In this document: in pieces, positions 29,401 to 36,837 of the stretch
Layout of the letters: each line of letters starts with the position of its first letter
Numbering within the stretch: the stretch's first letter is position 1
IMG/VR virus record: IMGVR_UViG_3300017743_000044
Span: 1 to 36,837 of that record
Length of the DNA: 36,837 nucleotides
Direction: 5' to 3' (one strand)
DNA from: a virus
Translations under genes and position numbers: made by a program
The notes under the pieces: model-generated
What the model was told of the DNA's origin: nothing
Databases searched by the model: none
Seen by the model: the letters and a program-made list of their open reading frames with translations, nothing else

Positions 29401-32400
29401 TCAAAAAGGTGAAGGCGGTTTAACAACAACAAATGCGTCTACATTAGATACTTTAGATTCTACACAATTCCTTCGTTCAGATACATCTGATAATTATGAT
29501 AGATTATTACAAGCTGGTACTGGTGTCCCAACAAATAATTTAGGTACACCTTCGATTACAGAGATGGCTCTTTTTGAAGAGCAGTTTAATAATAAAACAG
29601 CGTTCTATCCTATAGCCAACTTAAAGTTTTACACTTCGACAGATGGAACTAACTGGACAGAATACACATCATTTAGTGACGATAATAAGAAAAAGTTTTT
29701 AGGTGGTGATAATAATTCAAGTATTAATATTCCTAATGCTACTGACTATTTTAGAATTGAAGTATCTAATAACGGAAGCTATGTATTTTTAAATGCATTA
29801 TACTTCTATTGGAGTTCAAACTCACATAGTACAACTGTAAAGGTCAGAAAACAAACAGGAGCAGGGGTATGGAGCCAGCATACAAATAGTACGGCTACTG
29901 TATCTTCATGGCCTGGGCATTTATATTTGCCTATGGGTGGAATTGCATTTAATCCTTCTACAACCTCAACAGGGCATTATAGAACAATTCATATTGATTT
30001 TGAACCAAACTGGTCTGGTCATGCAACATATGGTTCATACAATATTAACCTATATCGTATGCAAATATGGGGTGGGTATCCTGCAGGAAAGCGAAGAGTT
30101 TTTCACATTGACCAAAATCAAAATGTTGATTTCCCAGCAGCAATAGAAGCTACATCATATAGAAAATCTGGTGGCGGAGAAATTATTAATTCTTCCGGTG
30201 AATGGATTGGTCCATCATCAGGACTTAAAGGTCAGAAAGGTGAAATAGGTGCGAAAGGTCCAACAGGTAGTAAAGGTCAGAAAGGTGAAATAGGTGCGAA
30301 AGGTCCAACAGGTAGTAAAGGTCAGAAAGGTGAAATAGGTGCTAAAGGTCCTACAGGTACTAAAGGAGCTACAGGTGCGAAAGGTCCAACAGGTAGCAAA
30401 GGTCAAAAAGGTGAGATAGGTGCTAAAGGAGCTACAGGCAGTAAAGGCCAAAAAGGAGAAATAGGTGCTACAGGTGCAGTAGGAAATGCAAATGCTCATT
30501 TAAATCTTGTAACCACCTCAAATATGTCTATAGATGCTACAGGTCAAAGAATATCAAAAAACGCAAATGATACAAATTGGAACGGAGAAGTTAGATCTAC
30601 TGTAGCTTATACAGGCGGTTGTTATGTAAGCTTTTCTCCGTCACAAACTAACAAATGGATGATGGTAGGATTAAATACAGATCCAACTACTAGTTCAAGT
30701 TACAGTAGTATTGACTATCAGTGGTATGCAGTGGGAGGCGGAGGCGCCCATATATATGAAGGTAGTGGTAGTCAGGGCAGTCAGGGCAGTTATTCAGCAG
30801 GTACTATTTTTACAATTACATATGACAATGACAAAATTAGATATTATTTAGACGGAGTTTTAAAAAGAACAGTAGACGTAGCTGCAGGGCTAAAATTCTA
30901 TTTAGATTCTTCTTTTTATAGTACAGGAACTAATCAAACAGACTTTATAGAGTTCGGACCTATGGGCGGTGTTGGTGAAAAAGGTGCTGCAGGTTCAAAA
31001 GGTCAAAAAGGTGAAATAGGTGCTAAAGGTCCAACAGGAGCAAAAGGTCCAACAGGTAGTAAAGGTGCTGCAGGTGCTAAAGGCGCTGCAGGTGCTAAAG
31101 GCGCTGGCGGCTCAAAAGGTCAGAAAGGTGAAGTAGGTGTTACGCCTCCAGCAGGTGCTAAAGGTGCTGCAGGTTCAAAAGGTCAAAAAGGTGCTGCAGG
31201 CGGTAAAGGTCAAAAAGGTGAAGGTGGATTAACCACAACTAATGCAACTACTTTAGACAGTAAAACTTGGGACTCTTTAGATAAAAATATAGGTGCGCAT
31301 AATTTTAATGTAGATGCAGGTAGCTTACAAGGACTTAGATTTTGGAATGGAAGTAACTCTTATAGAATTTCAATGGCAAGTAGTGGCACATCTGGAGCTG
31401 GTAGAGTGTCAGGAGAAACCACTTCTGACTACAATATGTACTTTAAAATGTCTGCAGGAACAAATAGAGGATTTGTATTTCAAAATAATACTACTAACGT
31501 AGCAGGTATTGATTCAGTTGGTGATGTACGTGCGAGGAGATACTATGGAAAGGTAACTGCTTCAGGAGATGGACAATCAAATGTGCCATTTAGACTAGAT
31601 ACTGATTATAACTCTTATATGATGACAGCAGCAGGTGATACATGGGGACTATTCTGGGCAGGAAATAGTGGAGCAAGATACGGAACAAATGGTAACGGAG
31701 GTCCTGGAAATATTTGGGGTAACTCAGGTAATCCAAATGAATTCTGTTTTGTAGGTAGCGATAATACTGCATGGACTGTATACGGTAATAACGGAAATAC
31801 TTGGCAGGCTGGTCGAATAACATGTGATTCAATAATTACCGATAAATATGGCACAGCCCAAGGTATGGCAAATCCAAGATTTGATACCTCTTTCTATGTT
31901 GTTCAATCTCAACATTTTTATGGGCATACAAGTAGTCAAACCCTATATTTAGGAGAATCAGGAAACACAGTTAATATTAGAGGACCGCTTACAACAGCAG
32001 GTATTACATCAAGTTATGGTTTAGCTATGACTGGTGGAGCAACAAACTTCTTAATGTATAATAATGCTAATGAGAATCTTTTATATATGAGAGATACATC
32101 AGCAGGTGCTATGATTACAACTTGGGAAAAAACCCTATTTAGAGTAAACAAAGATTTTGTCGCTAATAATACAGCAACATTTAACGGAGATATATATGGT
32201 AAGTCAGTAAACGCAGCTCATTCTGCTCTGTATAGATTTGGAGGTATTTACTTTACATGGGATTCAGATTCTTATGGTACAAACACACATCATTCAATAA
32301 GGTCTACTGATGGCGATACTTACGGTGACCATATAACGTTAAATTCTTTTGGAAATGTAAGAATTAATTTTGACTCTAACACAAATGGAACTAACTACTT

Positions 32401-32794
32401 TAGAATAGGGCATGCAACTACTGGTACTGGTAATGTACTATTAACACTAGACGAGTCAGGAAACGGTACATTTGCTGGGAACGTTACAGCTTACTCAGAC
32501 GAAAGATTAAAAGAAAACATTGTAAATGTAGACAACGCTTTAGATAAGGTTTGCTCAATGCGTGGTGTTTATTATAACATGATAGAAGATGAAACAAAAA
32601 GTAGAAGACTTGGACTTGTAGCACAAGAGGTTGAAAAGGTACTACCTGAAGTAGTAATAGAAGCACACCCTGAAGATGATAAAGACAGCATACTATCAGT
32701 TGACTATGGTAACGTAGTAGGACTACTAGTAGAAGCAATAAAAGAGCAACAAGAACAAATAGAAGAGCTTAAAAAGCTAGTGGAGAATAAATAA
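26462..32794 (+). CDS. Giant collagen-like tail fibre B with lectin-like modules and C-terminal S74 chaperone
   Basis: 2110 residues, GTG start. A short N-terminal part ([21 protein letters not shown]) differs from the other fibres. Four collagen blocks lie at about 68-486, 806-986, 1254-1341 and 1499-1589. Between blocks 2 and 3 is a beta-sandwich-like domain ([13 protein letters not shown]...[12 protein letters not shown]...MQIWGG) resembling F5/8-type or CBM32 sugar-binding folds. Between blocks 3 and 4 is a SPRY/ConA-lectin-like domain ([10 protein letters not shown]...[16 protein letters not shown]). The C-terminus has S2012-D-E-R-L-K2017-EN, then [15 protein letters not shown] and a coiled coil, so self-cleavage would release 99 residues. 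The modules suggest a long trimeric fibre presenting several glycan-binding heads. It overlaps the next gene by one base. Confidence 0.9.
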   Translation: MAKTKNRKLADFGRDTAQAGRIKDRDLYSGDSLVLDIHSTGVDVQGIIQVNGDTVVNSSGEWVGPQAGIKGDKGVTGSKGQKGEVGVTGSKGDTGSRGPTGPTGSKGDTGATGPTGDTGATGPTGEKGQKGTTGSAGPTGLKGEIGVTGPTGPKGPIGGTGPTGQKGAQGELGPKGPTGQKGTTGSKGQKGEVGIQGVQGIQGETGPTGNKGDTGATGNTGSTGLTGPTGPTGGKGQKGEIGATGPTGGTGGTGGVGPKGEVGQKGTTGTTGATGSKGQKGEIGVTGNTGSTGSKGQKGEVGSQGIQGNTGAQGDTGATGSKGQKGEVGVTGNTGSTGSKGQKGEVGSQGIQGTKGNTGATGLKGEVGSTGATGSKGQKGEIGVTGNTGNTGDTGPTGPKGPTGAKGPTGSKGEVGATGGVGSQGDTGAAGVKGQKGEIGVTGNTGAKGTTGNTGGTGSKGQKGEIGVKGATGSKGQKGETGGITGIANFADNRLLTAATSSTINAEAGLTFNGATLITTGGITAASGGHEVSIGTDGNIELTRTTGYPYLDFKNSASEDFDQRIQATSTGHSFSGTISSGAITSTGTSSFGSISLSGGANFNGYNVNGVNQINGTGSTGWLDFNMDTDSVYPQSTSDNQTVLGSVTHINFVGDSNGNGTGGIFYWGYGTDNADNGTFTQTMELDRSGNLTVVGKVSSTGNSEFIGGNSDGTGNAFVIKRGGNSQQQAFRVQNTGEVIVANNYLYASHTGTAFYSQGQAVFRNGILNDGGDLQVKDSLDIISSGVLKMAGTTVINANGTWAGPSTGLKGEVGPTGAKGPTGSKGQKGEIGVTGGIGTKGPTGGTGSKGQKGEVGVTGGTGLKGPTGGTGSKGQKGEVGVTGGTGPKGPTGGTGPKGPTGGTGSKGQKGEIGPQGGIGGAGGVGPKGAAGTKGQKGEIGATGPKGPTGSKGPTGAKGPIGVKGPTGAKGPTGGKGATGSKGQKGEGGLTTTNASTLDTLDSTQFLRSDTSDNYDRLLQAGTGVPTNNLGTPSITEMALFEEQFNNKTAFYPIANLKFYTSTDGTNWTEYTSFSDDNKKKFLGGDNNSSINIPNATDYFRIEVSNNGSYVFLNALYFYWSSNSHSTTVKVRKQTGAGVWSQHTNSTATVSSWPGHLYLPMGGIAFNPSTTSTGHYRTIHIDFEPNWSGHATYGSYNINLYRMQIWGGYPAGKRRVFHIDQNQNVDFPAAIEATSYRKSGGGEIINSSGEWIGPSSGLKGQKGEIGAKGPTGSKGQKGEIGAKGPTGSKGQKGEIGAKGPTGTKGATGAKGPTGSKGQKGEIGAKGATGSKGQKGEIGATGAVGNANAHLNLVTTSNMSIDATGQRISKNANDTNWNGEVRSTVAYTGGCYVSFSPSQTNKWMMVGLNTDPTTSSSYSSIDYQWYAVGGGGAHIYEGSGSQGSQGSYSAGTIFTITYDNDKIRYYLDGVLKRTVDVAAGLKFYLDSSFYSTGTNQTDFIEFGPMGGVGEKGAAGSKGQKGEIGAKGPTGAKGPTGSKGAAGAKGAAGAKGAGGSKGQKGEVGVTPPAGAKGAAGSKGQKGAAGGKGQKGEGGLTTTNATTLDSKTWDSLDKNIGAHNFNVDAGSLQGLRFWNGSNSYRISMASSGTSGAGRVSGETTSDYNMYFKMSAGTNRGFVFQNNTTNVAGIDSVGDVRARRYYGKVTASGDGQSNVPFRLDTDYNSYMMTAAGDTWGLFWAGNSGARYGTNGNGGPGNIWGNSGNPNEFCFVGSDNTAWTVYGNNGNTWQAGRITCDSIITDKYGTAQGMANPRFDTSFYVVQSQHFYGHTSSQTLYLGESGNTVNIRGPLTTAGITSSYGLAMTGGATNFLMYNNANENLLYMRDTSAGAMITTWEKTLFRVNKDFVANNTATFNGDIYGKSVNAAHSALYRFGGIYFTWDSDSYGTNTHHSIRSTDGDTYGDHITLNSFGNVRINFDSNTNGTNYFRIGHATTGTGNVLLTLDESGNGTFAGNVTAYSDERLKENIVNVDNALDKVCSMRGVYYNMIEDETKSRRLGLVAQEVEKVLPEVVIEAHPEDDKDSILSVDYGNVVGLLVEAIKEQQEQIEELKKLVENK
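26663..27918 (+). repeat. Collagen-like repeat 1 of fibre B
   Basis: About 139 triplets (residues 68-486) after the cap [16 protein letters not shown]. It has GPTG, GATG, GVTG and GQKG units and the long [10 protein letters not shown] segment found only in this block. Confidence 0.95.
28877..29419 (+). repeat. Collagen-like repeat 2 of fibre B
   Basis: Residues 806-986. It contains a 72-bp near-tandem duplication: 66 identical bases at 28976-29041 and 29048-29113. It ends [21 protein letters not shown]. Confidence 0.95.
30221..30484 (+). repeat. Collagen-like repeat 3 of fibre B
   Basis: Residues 1254-1341. It begins with tandem 45-bp units coding [15 protein letters not shown]: 30230-30274 and 30275-30319 are identical, and 30320-30364 is a third, diverged copy. 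Confidence 0.95.
30956..31228 (+). repeat. Collagen-like repeat 4 of fibre B
   Basis: Residues 1499-1589, alanine-rich (GAAG, GAKG) with one break at GVTPPAG. It lacks the upstream SSGEW-type cap and joins directly to the lectin-like domain. It ends [12 protein letters not shown]. Confidence 0.9.
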
Positions 32795-33678
32795 TGGCAT
32801 TACAAACATCAGGAGCAATATCACTTAACGACATATATGTAGAAGGAAATAGTAGTTTTGCAGGAGGTCAAACAAGTCAAATGAATGACCACTCAATTAG
32901 ATACTTAGTAGAAGCAACAGGTAGAGATATCCCTAAAGCATCAAATACTGCAATATCATTTTCAGACTTCTATGGTGCAACTAAGTTTGAATTTGGAGGG
33001 GCAGATGATTCCTCGGCACCTGGATATGACACGGCAGGTACAGATGATTTTACAAACAGTCAGGATGACGAAAGTGGTGGTCAAGCCTATGCAGGTACTA
33101 AAATTGCTTTACAACCCTTGACAAATAATACAATTAATGTTTTCTATAAGGATAATACAGACGGGCCATCTCTAGGTACTAATGGATCTATTGATGATAC
33201 TTTGACTATGACTATCAATCCTTATTATGACACTTCAACAAGCTCCGTAAGAAATGCAGACCATGGATTACAATGGAGATGGGCTGTTAGTGGATTAAAT
33301 GTAACTTTTACTGCAGAGCACTCAAATGAAGCTATTTATTTTGGGTATTATAATGTGAGTAATTTTGTGTCTCAACAAAGTTATGTTGGAACAGGTGGAG
33401 ACCAAACCAATGCTAGTTTTACCACTGCATGGAGAGACTGGAATCCTGTACCAAATATCTTATTGAATTTAAAAGTCTATTGTAAAGCAAATGAAACTAG
33501 TACTAGTGGAGTAAGTCAGACTGTAATGAGATTAAATTCAGGTGGGTATATAAGAATAGAACTTAGACATACAGACGACGCAACTACCTCAGACCATCAT
33601 TATATTAGAAAAAACTATATAAGTAGTAGTAATCCAAGATTATCAGCTTCAAGTTTTTTTGATGATGACGGAAGTTAA
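32794..33678 (+). CDS. Virion structural protein of the MALQTSG-type
   Basis: A 294-residue protein opening ALQTSGAISLNDIYVEGN, followed by a spaced IRYLVEATGRDI and ISFSDFYGA. This combination is a recurrent N-terminal module of marine phage structural proteins, as I remember them. The rest is beta-rich, with many aromatic residues and Thr/Ser/Asn, and two patches of Trp (LQWRWAVSGLNV, AWRDWNPVP). It is the last clear structural gene and is coupled to fibre B by a one-base overlap. It may be a further receptor-binding or fibre-associated protein. Confidence 0.65.
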   Translation: MALQTSGAISLNDIYVEGNSSFAGGQTSQMNDHSIRYLVEATGRDIPKASNTAISFSDFYGATKFEFGGADDSSAPGYDTAGTDDFTNSQDDESGGQAYAGTKIALQPLTNNTINVFYKDNTDGPSLGTNGSIDDTLTMTINPYYDTSTSSVRNADHGLQWRWAVSGLNVTFTAEHSNEAIYFGYYNVSNFVSQQSYVGTGGDQTNASFTTAWRDWNPVPNILLNLKVYCKANETSTSGVSQTVMRLNSGGYIRIELRHTDDATTSDHHYIRKNYISSSNPRLSASSFFDDDGS

Positions 33679-33680
33679 TA

Positions 33681-34145
33681 ATGAGAAAGGTCTTAGTTGA
33701 CTATTTACAATTATTAAAGTCAAAAAATTTAATAGAACGTTACCCTAATCATACAATTTATATGTGGAGCAACTTTATTTTGAATGAAAGTCCTGATGTA
33801 GATATACAATTTGTAGGAGAAGTGACTCCTGAATTAGCTTTAGATCTTTGGGAATTAAAAATAGAATGCTATAAACAATTTCCTATACATTTAGATATTT
33901 GTATATATCCAAATACAAAACTTTTTGAACACATAGATAGATTCAATGAGTGCACAGACGACTCTTATGTTTTTGATGAAGAAATAATAAGATATAAACT
34001 TAGAAATTACTCTTATAAAGATCAAAGAGAAGTTGAATACATTGCTCCTTTTCTATATAAAATCAAACAACTATCTGTTAGAAAAGATGGTAAATATAAG
34101 ACACGAAACTGGCCACAGCCTATACTACTAAAAGACTTACTATGA
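33681..34145 (+). CDS. Unknown protein with possible nucleotidyltransferase-like motif
   Basis: A 154-residue protein. ESPDVDIQFVG (Asp39, Asp41) followed about 30 residues later by HLDICIYPN (Asp72) resembles the three-carboxylate arrangement of the DNA polymerase beta-type nucleotidyltransferase fold, but the usual Gly-Ser before the first Asp is missing (Asn-Glu-Ser here). The C-terminal half is basic. The gene sits two bases after the structural gene and overlaps the sulfotransferase-like gene by four bases (ATGA), so they are probably co-translated. Function is uncertain, and the motif may be coincidental. Confidence 0.45.
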   Translation: MRKVLVDYLQLLKSKNLIERYPNHTIYMWSNFILNESPDVDIQFVGEVTPELALDLWELKIECYKQFPIHLDICIYPNTKLFEHIDRFNECTDDSYVFDEEIIRYKLRNYSYKDQREVEYIAPFLYKIKQLSVRKDGKYKTRNWPQPILLKDLL

Positions 34146-34654
34146 AAAAACTACTTATAATAGCGACTCCTCGTTCTGGGTCGTCTGCTTTATATAATGC
34201 AATCGCATCAAATTACTTTGAATATCATTCTTACTTTGAACCTTGGAGCAGGTGGAATCATGTGCTTCCACAAGGAGAACATATAGTAAAGAGCTTAGTA
34301 CATCATCAAAGAGAATGGGGACATATTATAAGTGCCTATGACAAAGTTATTTATATTAGTAGACAAGATGTAGATGCAGGATTTAAAAGCTATAATCAAG
34401 GTTGTCACACTAAAAACTTTGTAGATAAGTATACACTAGATGACGAGTTACCTGAAATGCCAGGACTTAGAGAAAAGTATATGAGATTTCACGAGAAGCT
34501 AGAAAATATTGCTCAAGATAGAATATGGTACTATGAAGACTTGTTTTATGATAAAAATATGATTGACAAAATGATTCGATATCACAAACTTGATATAAGG
34601 CATTGTAATAGATTCTATGACTTTTTTAAACCTGAGTACTCCTATGCAAATTGA
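34142..34654 (+). CDS. Sulfotransferase-like protein
   Basis: A 170-residue protein. The N-terminal strand and loop LLIIATPRSGSSALYNAI (TPRSGSS at 9-15) is the 5'-phosphosulfate-binding loop of PAPS-dependent sulfotransferases. A later KVIYISRQDVDAGFKSYNQG segment (Arg74, Ser83) matches the 3'-phosphate-binding region. An FEPW segment at 32-35 and a late helix with YYEDLFYD are also usual in this family. It is shorter than most (about 250-300 residues), so it may be a compact phage version. The acceptor is unknown; neighbouring fibre genes and the collagen-modifying enzyme make a virion glycan or protein an attractive guess. It overlaps both neighbours. Confidence 0.75.
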   Translation: MKKLLIIATPRSGSSALYNAIASNYFEYHSYFEPWSRWNHVLPQGEHIVKSLVHHQREWGHIISAYDKVIYISRQDVDAGFKSYNQGCHTKNFVDKYTLDDELPEMPGLREKYMRFHEKLENIAQDRIWYYEDLFYDKNMIDKMIRYHKLDIRHCNRFYDFFKPEYSYAN

Positions 34655-35183
34655 TGATTTAAAAAATTTAGCTTTACGAGATCCTTATTATCATGGAATA
34701 GGTTGTATACGACTACGAATAAGTCCTCGAGAATTATATAGCTTCTATTCAAAAAAACTTACACAACCAATTTCTAACTATATACATACACACCAACATG
34801 ATTTACATTGTGAGAGTGTTTATGGTCGATATAAAAATACTATATATGATTATACAATTACAAATGAGTATACAGAGTACTGTATGCAAAAAATAGCATG
34901 TAAAGATAATGTACAGCCTGAAATGTTGTATGAAAATGTAATACCACATGTAAAACATGAATCATTGCTTTTAGCAAATATGACTCATACTCATTCAGGA
35001 TTACACATAGTAGAGCCAATTGATGACGTAGTGATTACAAAAGTTACTAGAGGAAAGGGTTTTCACCCGATTGCAAAAATAATACGAAATAAGAACGAGC
35101 CTTATGTATGTGGGCTTAGTCAGAGAGGAACTCCCAAAGAAAATTGGGAGATAATAAGAGAGATACTAAATGAAGCTAGATAG
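34644..35183 (+). CDS. His-rich protein of unknown function
   Basis: A 179-residue protein if begun at ATG 34644, an 11-bp overlap with the previous gene. An in-frame ATG at 34617 would add nine residues; neither start has a strong ribosome binding site. It contains two His clusters (IHTHQHDLHCE and MTHTHSGLHIVEP) that could bind metal, as in cupin-type folds, and several Cys. The end has KNEPYVCGLSQRGTPKENWEIIREIL. I do not recognise the family. It is the last + strand gene before two convergent oxygenase genes. Confidence 0.55.
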   Translation: MQIDDLKNLALRDPYYHGIGCIRLRISPRELYSFYSKKLTQPISNYIHTHQHDLHCESVYGRYKNTIYDYTITNEYTEYCMQKIACKDNVQPEMLYENVIPHVKHESLLLANMTHTHSGLHIVEPIDDVVITKVTRGKGFHPIAKIIRNKNEPYVCGLSQRGTPKENWEIIREILNEAR

Positions 35184-35224
35184 AGATATATGTGGAATTC
35201 TTGGATGTATAGTGGGGTATATCT

Positions 35225-35794
35225 TTATGATTTATCTTCATGCTGAAACGTTTTCGGTACTTTAGCCCATAGATTAATAGCGATTGCCTTTCTTGTGCCT
35301 TTCTTTATCATTTGAACACCATGCAATTGACTTGCATCAAATATAACAAGTCGATTATATTTAGGTGCAATTAGTTCATAATCATCAATAATTTCTTCTG
35401 TTTTTGTATTCCAAATAATAAGTTTACCACCTTCAATCTCATCATTCTCTTTACAGGGGTAAAAAATTGTGCCAACAGCAGGAGAAACTACTTCTCCTGT
35501 GTCGTGCCATAAATCTTCGTCTTTATCAAAATGTCTTTTTAAATGGTAGAAATTTCCATCATAATCTTTAGACTCTTTTCTATCTCCTGCTGAGTAGTTT
35601 CCAACCCAATGCTCATACCCGACAAATTCGGGCTTGTCAAAGCGATCCCATATAGCATGTATCAATTCGTGCCGAAGTGCACTGATTGGAGCGTCCTTAT
35701 CGTACCAGTTATATCCTAACTCCCAAAATTCCTCGCTATTATTAATTTTAGCAAGTAAATCCATATCTGTTATAAAATCATCTACAATAATCAA
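35225..35794 (-). CDS. 2-oxoglutarate/Fe(II)-dependent oxygenase (prolyl-hydroxylase-like)
   Basis: A 189-residue protein with the iron-binding triad: His88-Phe-Asp90 in YHLKRHFDKDEDLW and His158 in FDASQLHGVQMIKKGTR, with Arg168 ten residues later placed to bind 2-oxoglutarate. The size is typical of small phage oxygenases of the prolyl 4-hydroxylase superfamily. Translation starts at TTG 35794-35792, supported by a perfect AAGGAG at 35802-35807 with 7-nt spacing; the start overlaps the stop of the upstream oxygenase gene by four bases. The co-transcribed neighbour is a collagen-lysine-type enzyme, so a fibre residue (Pro, Lys or Asn) is a possible substrate, but many phage oxygenases have unknown targets. 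Confidence 0.85.
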   Translation of the reverse strand: MIIVDDFITDMDLLAKINNSEEFWELGYNWYDKDAPISALRHELIHAIWDRFDKPEFVGYEHWVGNYSAGDRKESKDYDGNFYHLKRHFDKDEDLWHDTGEVVSPAVGTIFYPCKENDEIEGGKLIIWNTKTEEIIDDYELIAPKYNRLVIFDASQLHGVQMIKKGTRKAIAINLWAKVPKTFQHEDKS

Positions 35795-36837
35795 TATACA
35801 TCTCCTTCTTCTCTAGAACTCCATAAAGTTAAGCTATACTTAGTTCCCTTTATTAAGTCCGTACATTCATGTGGGTGAGATACTGAAGCAGGCCATAAAA
35901 CCATAGAGCCAATATCATGGTCTAAATTTGTAATATTCTGTCTAGGGAAATTAAGTACTGCACCTTCAAAATCATTATTAAGTTTCATACTACCACTCAC
36001 TAAAGACATATCATGGTGTAAATTTAATCTTGTTTGTGTATCAAGAGAATATCTCATTGCAAACAAATCTCGAATACCATACATTTTTAATGCTGCCCAA
36101 TATCCTTCGGTAATAGGTTCTATCTTACTGTAATAAGCTTTTTCAAATGCTTTGTAAAATTTTTGAGTTTCCATATATCTTAATCGTATTTCTTGTGCAG
36201 GAAACTTATCTGTTGGAAGTGGTTCCCATCCTCCCACTCTATCACATTCTTCAATTAAATCACTGCAAAACTCAGGTGATAATAGATTTTTGATTAAAAT
36301 CATATCTTTGTCTATGTACTCAACATCTTTTTGCATATATTTTGGAATATAAAAGTGTGGATTGTTATTCGCCATTTCATCTACAAATTTCCAATATACT
36401 TCTTTTGTATATTCTCCACCATTTCCATGTAGAATACAACTTGTACAATTGTATTTAGTGTTTACTAGCTGATCAAACTCATTTATCTTAATATTCTCCT
36501 CTAACCCTGCTAAACAGAAAAATATATAACTCTCCCAGTCTAATGCAATGTCATGAGGGCTATCATCGTCTAAGTACTCTAATTGAACATATAGTTGGTC
36601 ATCTGCTGAATCTTTAATATCTTTTTCAAATAAATTCTTTAAAGCACCTGCAGTACCAATATAGGTACCACTATTTAAATACTTTAAACCTCCAGTTTCG
36701 GGAAACAAGGGAGATATACTAGCGTCAGGCCAACATGTTTCTTCCGCTGAAAAAACCATCTCCGCTCTAAAACTAAAGTACCTATTTAAAATATTTTCTA
36801 TATCTGAGTTTATAAAACAGTCAAATCCGTCTACAAA
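35791..36837 (-). CDS. PLOD/LH3-like glycosyltransferase-lysyl hydroxylase (5' end outside window)
   Basis: The frame is open through the window edge, so the N-terminus is missing; 348 residues are visible, numbered here from the edge. Residues 1-145 match the procollagen glycosyltransferase domain: DGFD (3-6, the metal-binding DxxD), FSAE, CWPD (35-38), LNSG (54-57), DDQL (79-82), ALDWE and HGNG (137-140). After a linker, residues 180-342 match a lysyl-hydroxylase-type 2-oxoglutarate/Fe(II) domain: HHD at 274-276, a DFEGAVLNF strand, then SHPHE with His323, and Lys333 ten residues on, where animal enzymes have Arg. The domain order is that of animal LH3, but without its middle domain. Expected reactions are lysine hydroxylation and sugar transfer to hydroxylysine. 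The first ATG in view (36759) is internal to the domain. The next gene overlaps by four bases. Confidence 0.85.
   Translation of the reverse strand, partial: FVDGFDCFINSDIENILNRYFSFRAEMVFSAEETCWPDASISPLFPETGGLKYLNSGTYIGTAGALKNLFEKDIKDSADDQLYVQLEYLDDDSPHDIALDWESYIFFCLAGLEENIKINEFDQLVNTKYNCTSCILHGNGGEYTKEVYWKFVDEMANNNPHFYIPKYMQKDVEYIDKDMILIKNLLSPEFCSDLIEECDRVGGWEPLPTDKFPAQEIRLRYMETQKFYKAFEKAYYSKIEPITEGYWAALKMYGIRDLFAMRYSLDTQTRLNLHHDMSLVSGSMKLNNDFEGAVLNFPRQNITNLDHDIGSMVLWPASVSHPHECTDLIKGTKYSLTLWSSREEGDVY
35802..35807 (-). promoter_or_regulatory. Ribosome binding site for the TTG-started oxygenase
   Basis: AAGGAG on the minus strand, 7 nt before TTG 35794, within the last codons of the PLOD-like gene. 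An ATG between them is in another frame and meets a stop after a few codons. Confidence 0.7.

Noticed and set aside
21700-31228. CAAAAAGG runs in the collagen repeats as further frameshift sites
   Set aside because: In the reading frame they are CAA AAA GGT, not an X XXY YYZ heptamer, and no downstream stem or useful alternative frame is seen.
21685-31228. Regular short repeats considered as CRISPR or non-coding satellite
   Set aside because: All repeat periods are multiples of nine and code for uninterrupted Gly-X-Y, so selection is on protein.
35184-35224. Inverted 7-mers (AGATATA and TATATCT) between the convergent genes as a shared terminator
   Set aside because: The stem is A/T-rich with a 27-nt loop and no T run; too weak to call.
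35170-35265. A 31-residue + strand frame (MKLDRDICGILGC...) with a possible membrane helix between the convergent genes
   Set aside because: No good ribosome binding site, and its end overlaps the 3' end of the minus-strand oxygenase gene. Too short to support without relatives.

Overview
The window is part of the late (virion structure) region of a tailed bacteriophage with a lambda-type siphovirus tail. The DNA is A/T-rich and almost every base is coding. The fibre proteins carry N-terminal and chaperone motifs (MAQTIKxKRS, [15 protein letters not shown]) that I associate with marine phages. A gpL-like protein with conserved cysteines and a JAMM-type gpK-like protein suggest a Gram-negative host. 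The host itself cannot be read from the sequence.

Layout on the + strand: the end of a probable major capsid gene (1-111); head-tail connector (162-749); a basic neck/tail-completion candidate (749-2284); tail terminator (2287-2745); tail tube (2807-3994); tail assembly chaperone with a -1 frameshift extension (4047-4843); tape measure (4843-8367); then gpM-, gpL-, gpK-, gpI- and gpJ-like tail-tip genes (8367-17768). The gpJ-like protein is 2224 residues long because it carries two collagen-like (Gly-X-Y) stretches. A consensus sigma70-type promoter at 18153-18181 then precedes a receptor-binding block: two small adaptor-like proteins, a 643-residue fibre, two giant collagen-like fibres (1843 and 2110 residues) that each end in a self-cleaving S74 chaperone domain, and a 294-residue virion protein. 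The + strand run ends with a possible nucleotidyltransferase-fold protein, a sulfotransferase-like protein and a His-rich unknown. Two 2-oxoglutarate/Fe(II) oxygenase genes converge on it from the - strand.

The most striking point is the pairing of substrate and enzyme. The rightmost gene, cut by the window edge, encodes a PLOD/LH3-like protein: a procollagen-type glycosyltransferase domain (DxxD, CWPD, LNSG, DDQL, HGNG) fused to a lysyl-hydroxylase-like oxygenase domain (HHD...H). The three giant tail proteins hold eight collagen blocks in which every lysine I checked sits in the Y position (Gly-X-Lys-Gly), the context that animal lysyl hydroxylases modify. With the second oxygenase and the sulfotransferase-like gene nearby, this suggests a phage-encoded system that hydroxylates, glycosylates and perhaps sulfates its own collagen-like tail fibres. 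The modification itself is inference; the enzyme motifs and the lysine placement are seen directly.

Other readable regulation: an AAATTTT slippery heptamer followed after 5 nt by a perfect 9-bp hairpin in the chaperone gene, seven one-base TAATG stop/start overlaps, and GTG/TTG starts supported by good ribosome binding sites. There is no gene-free stretch longer than 100 bases, and I saw no tRNA, CRISPR, integrase or insertion sequence.
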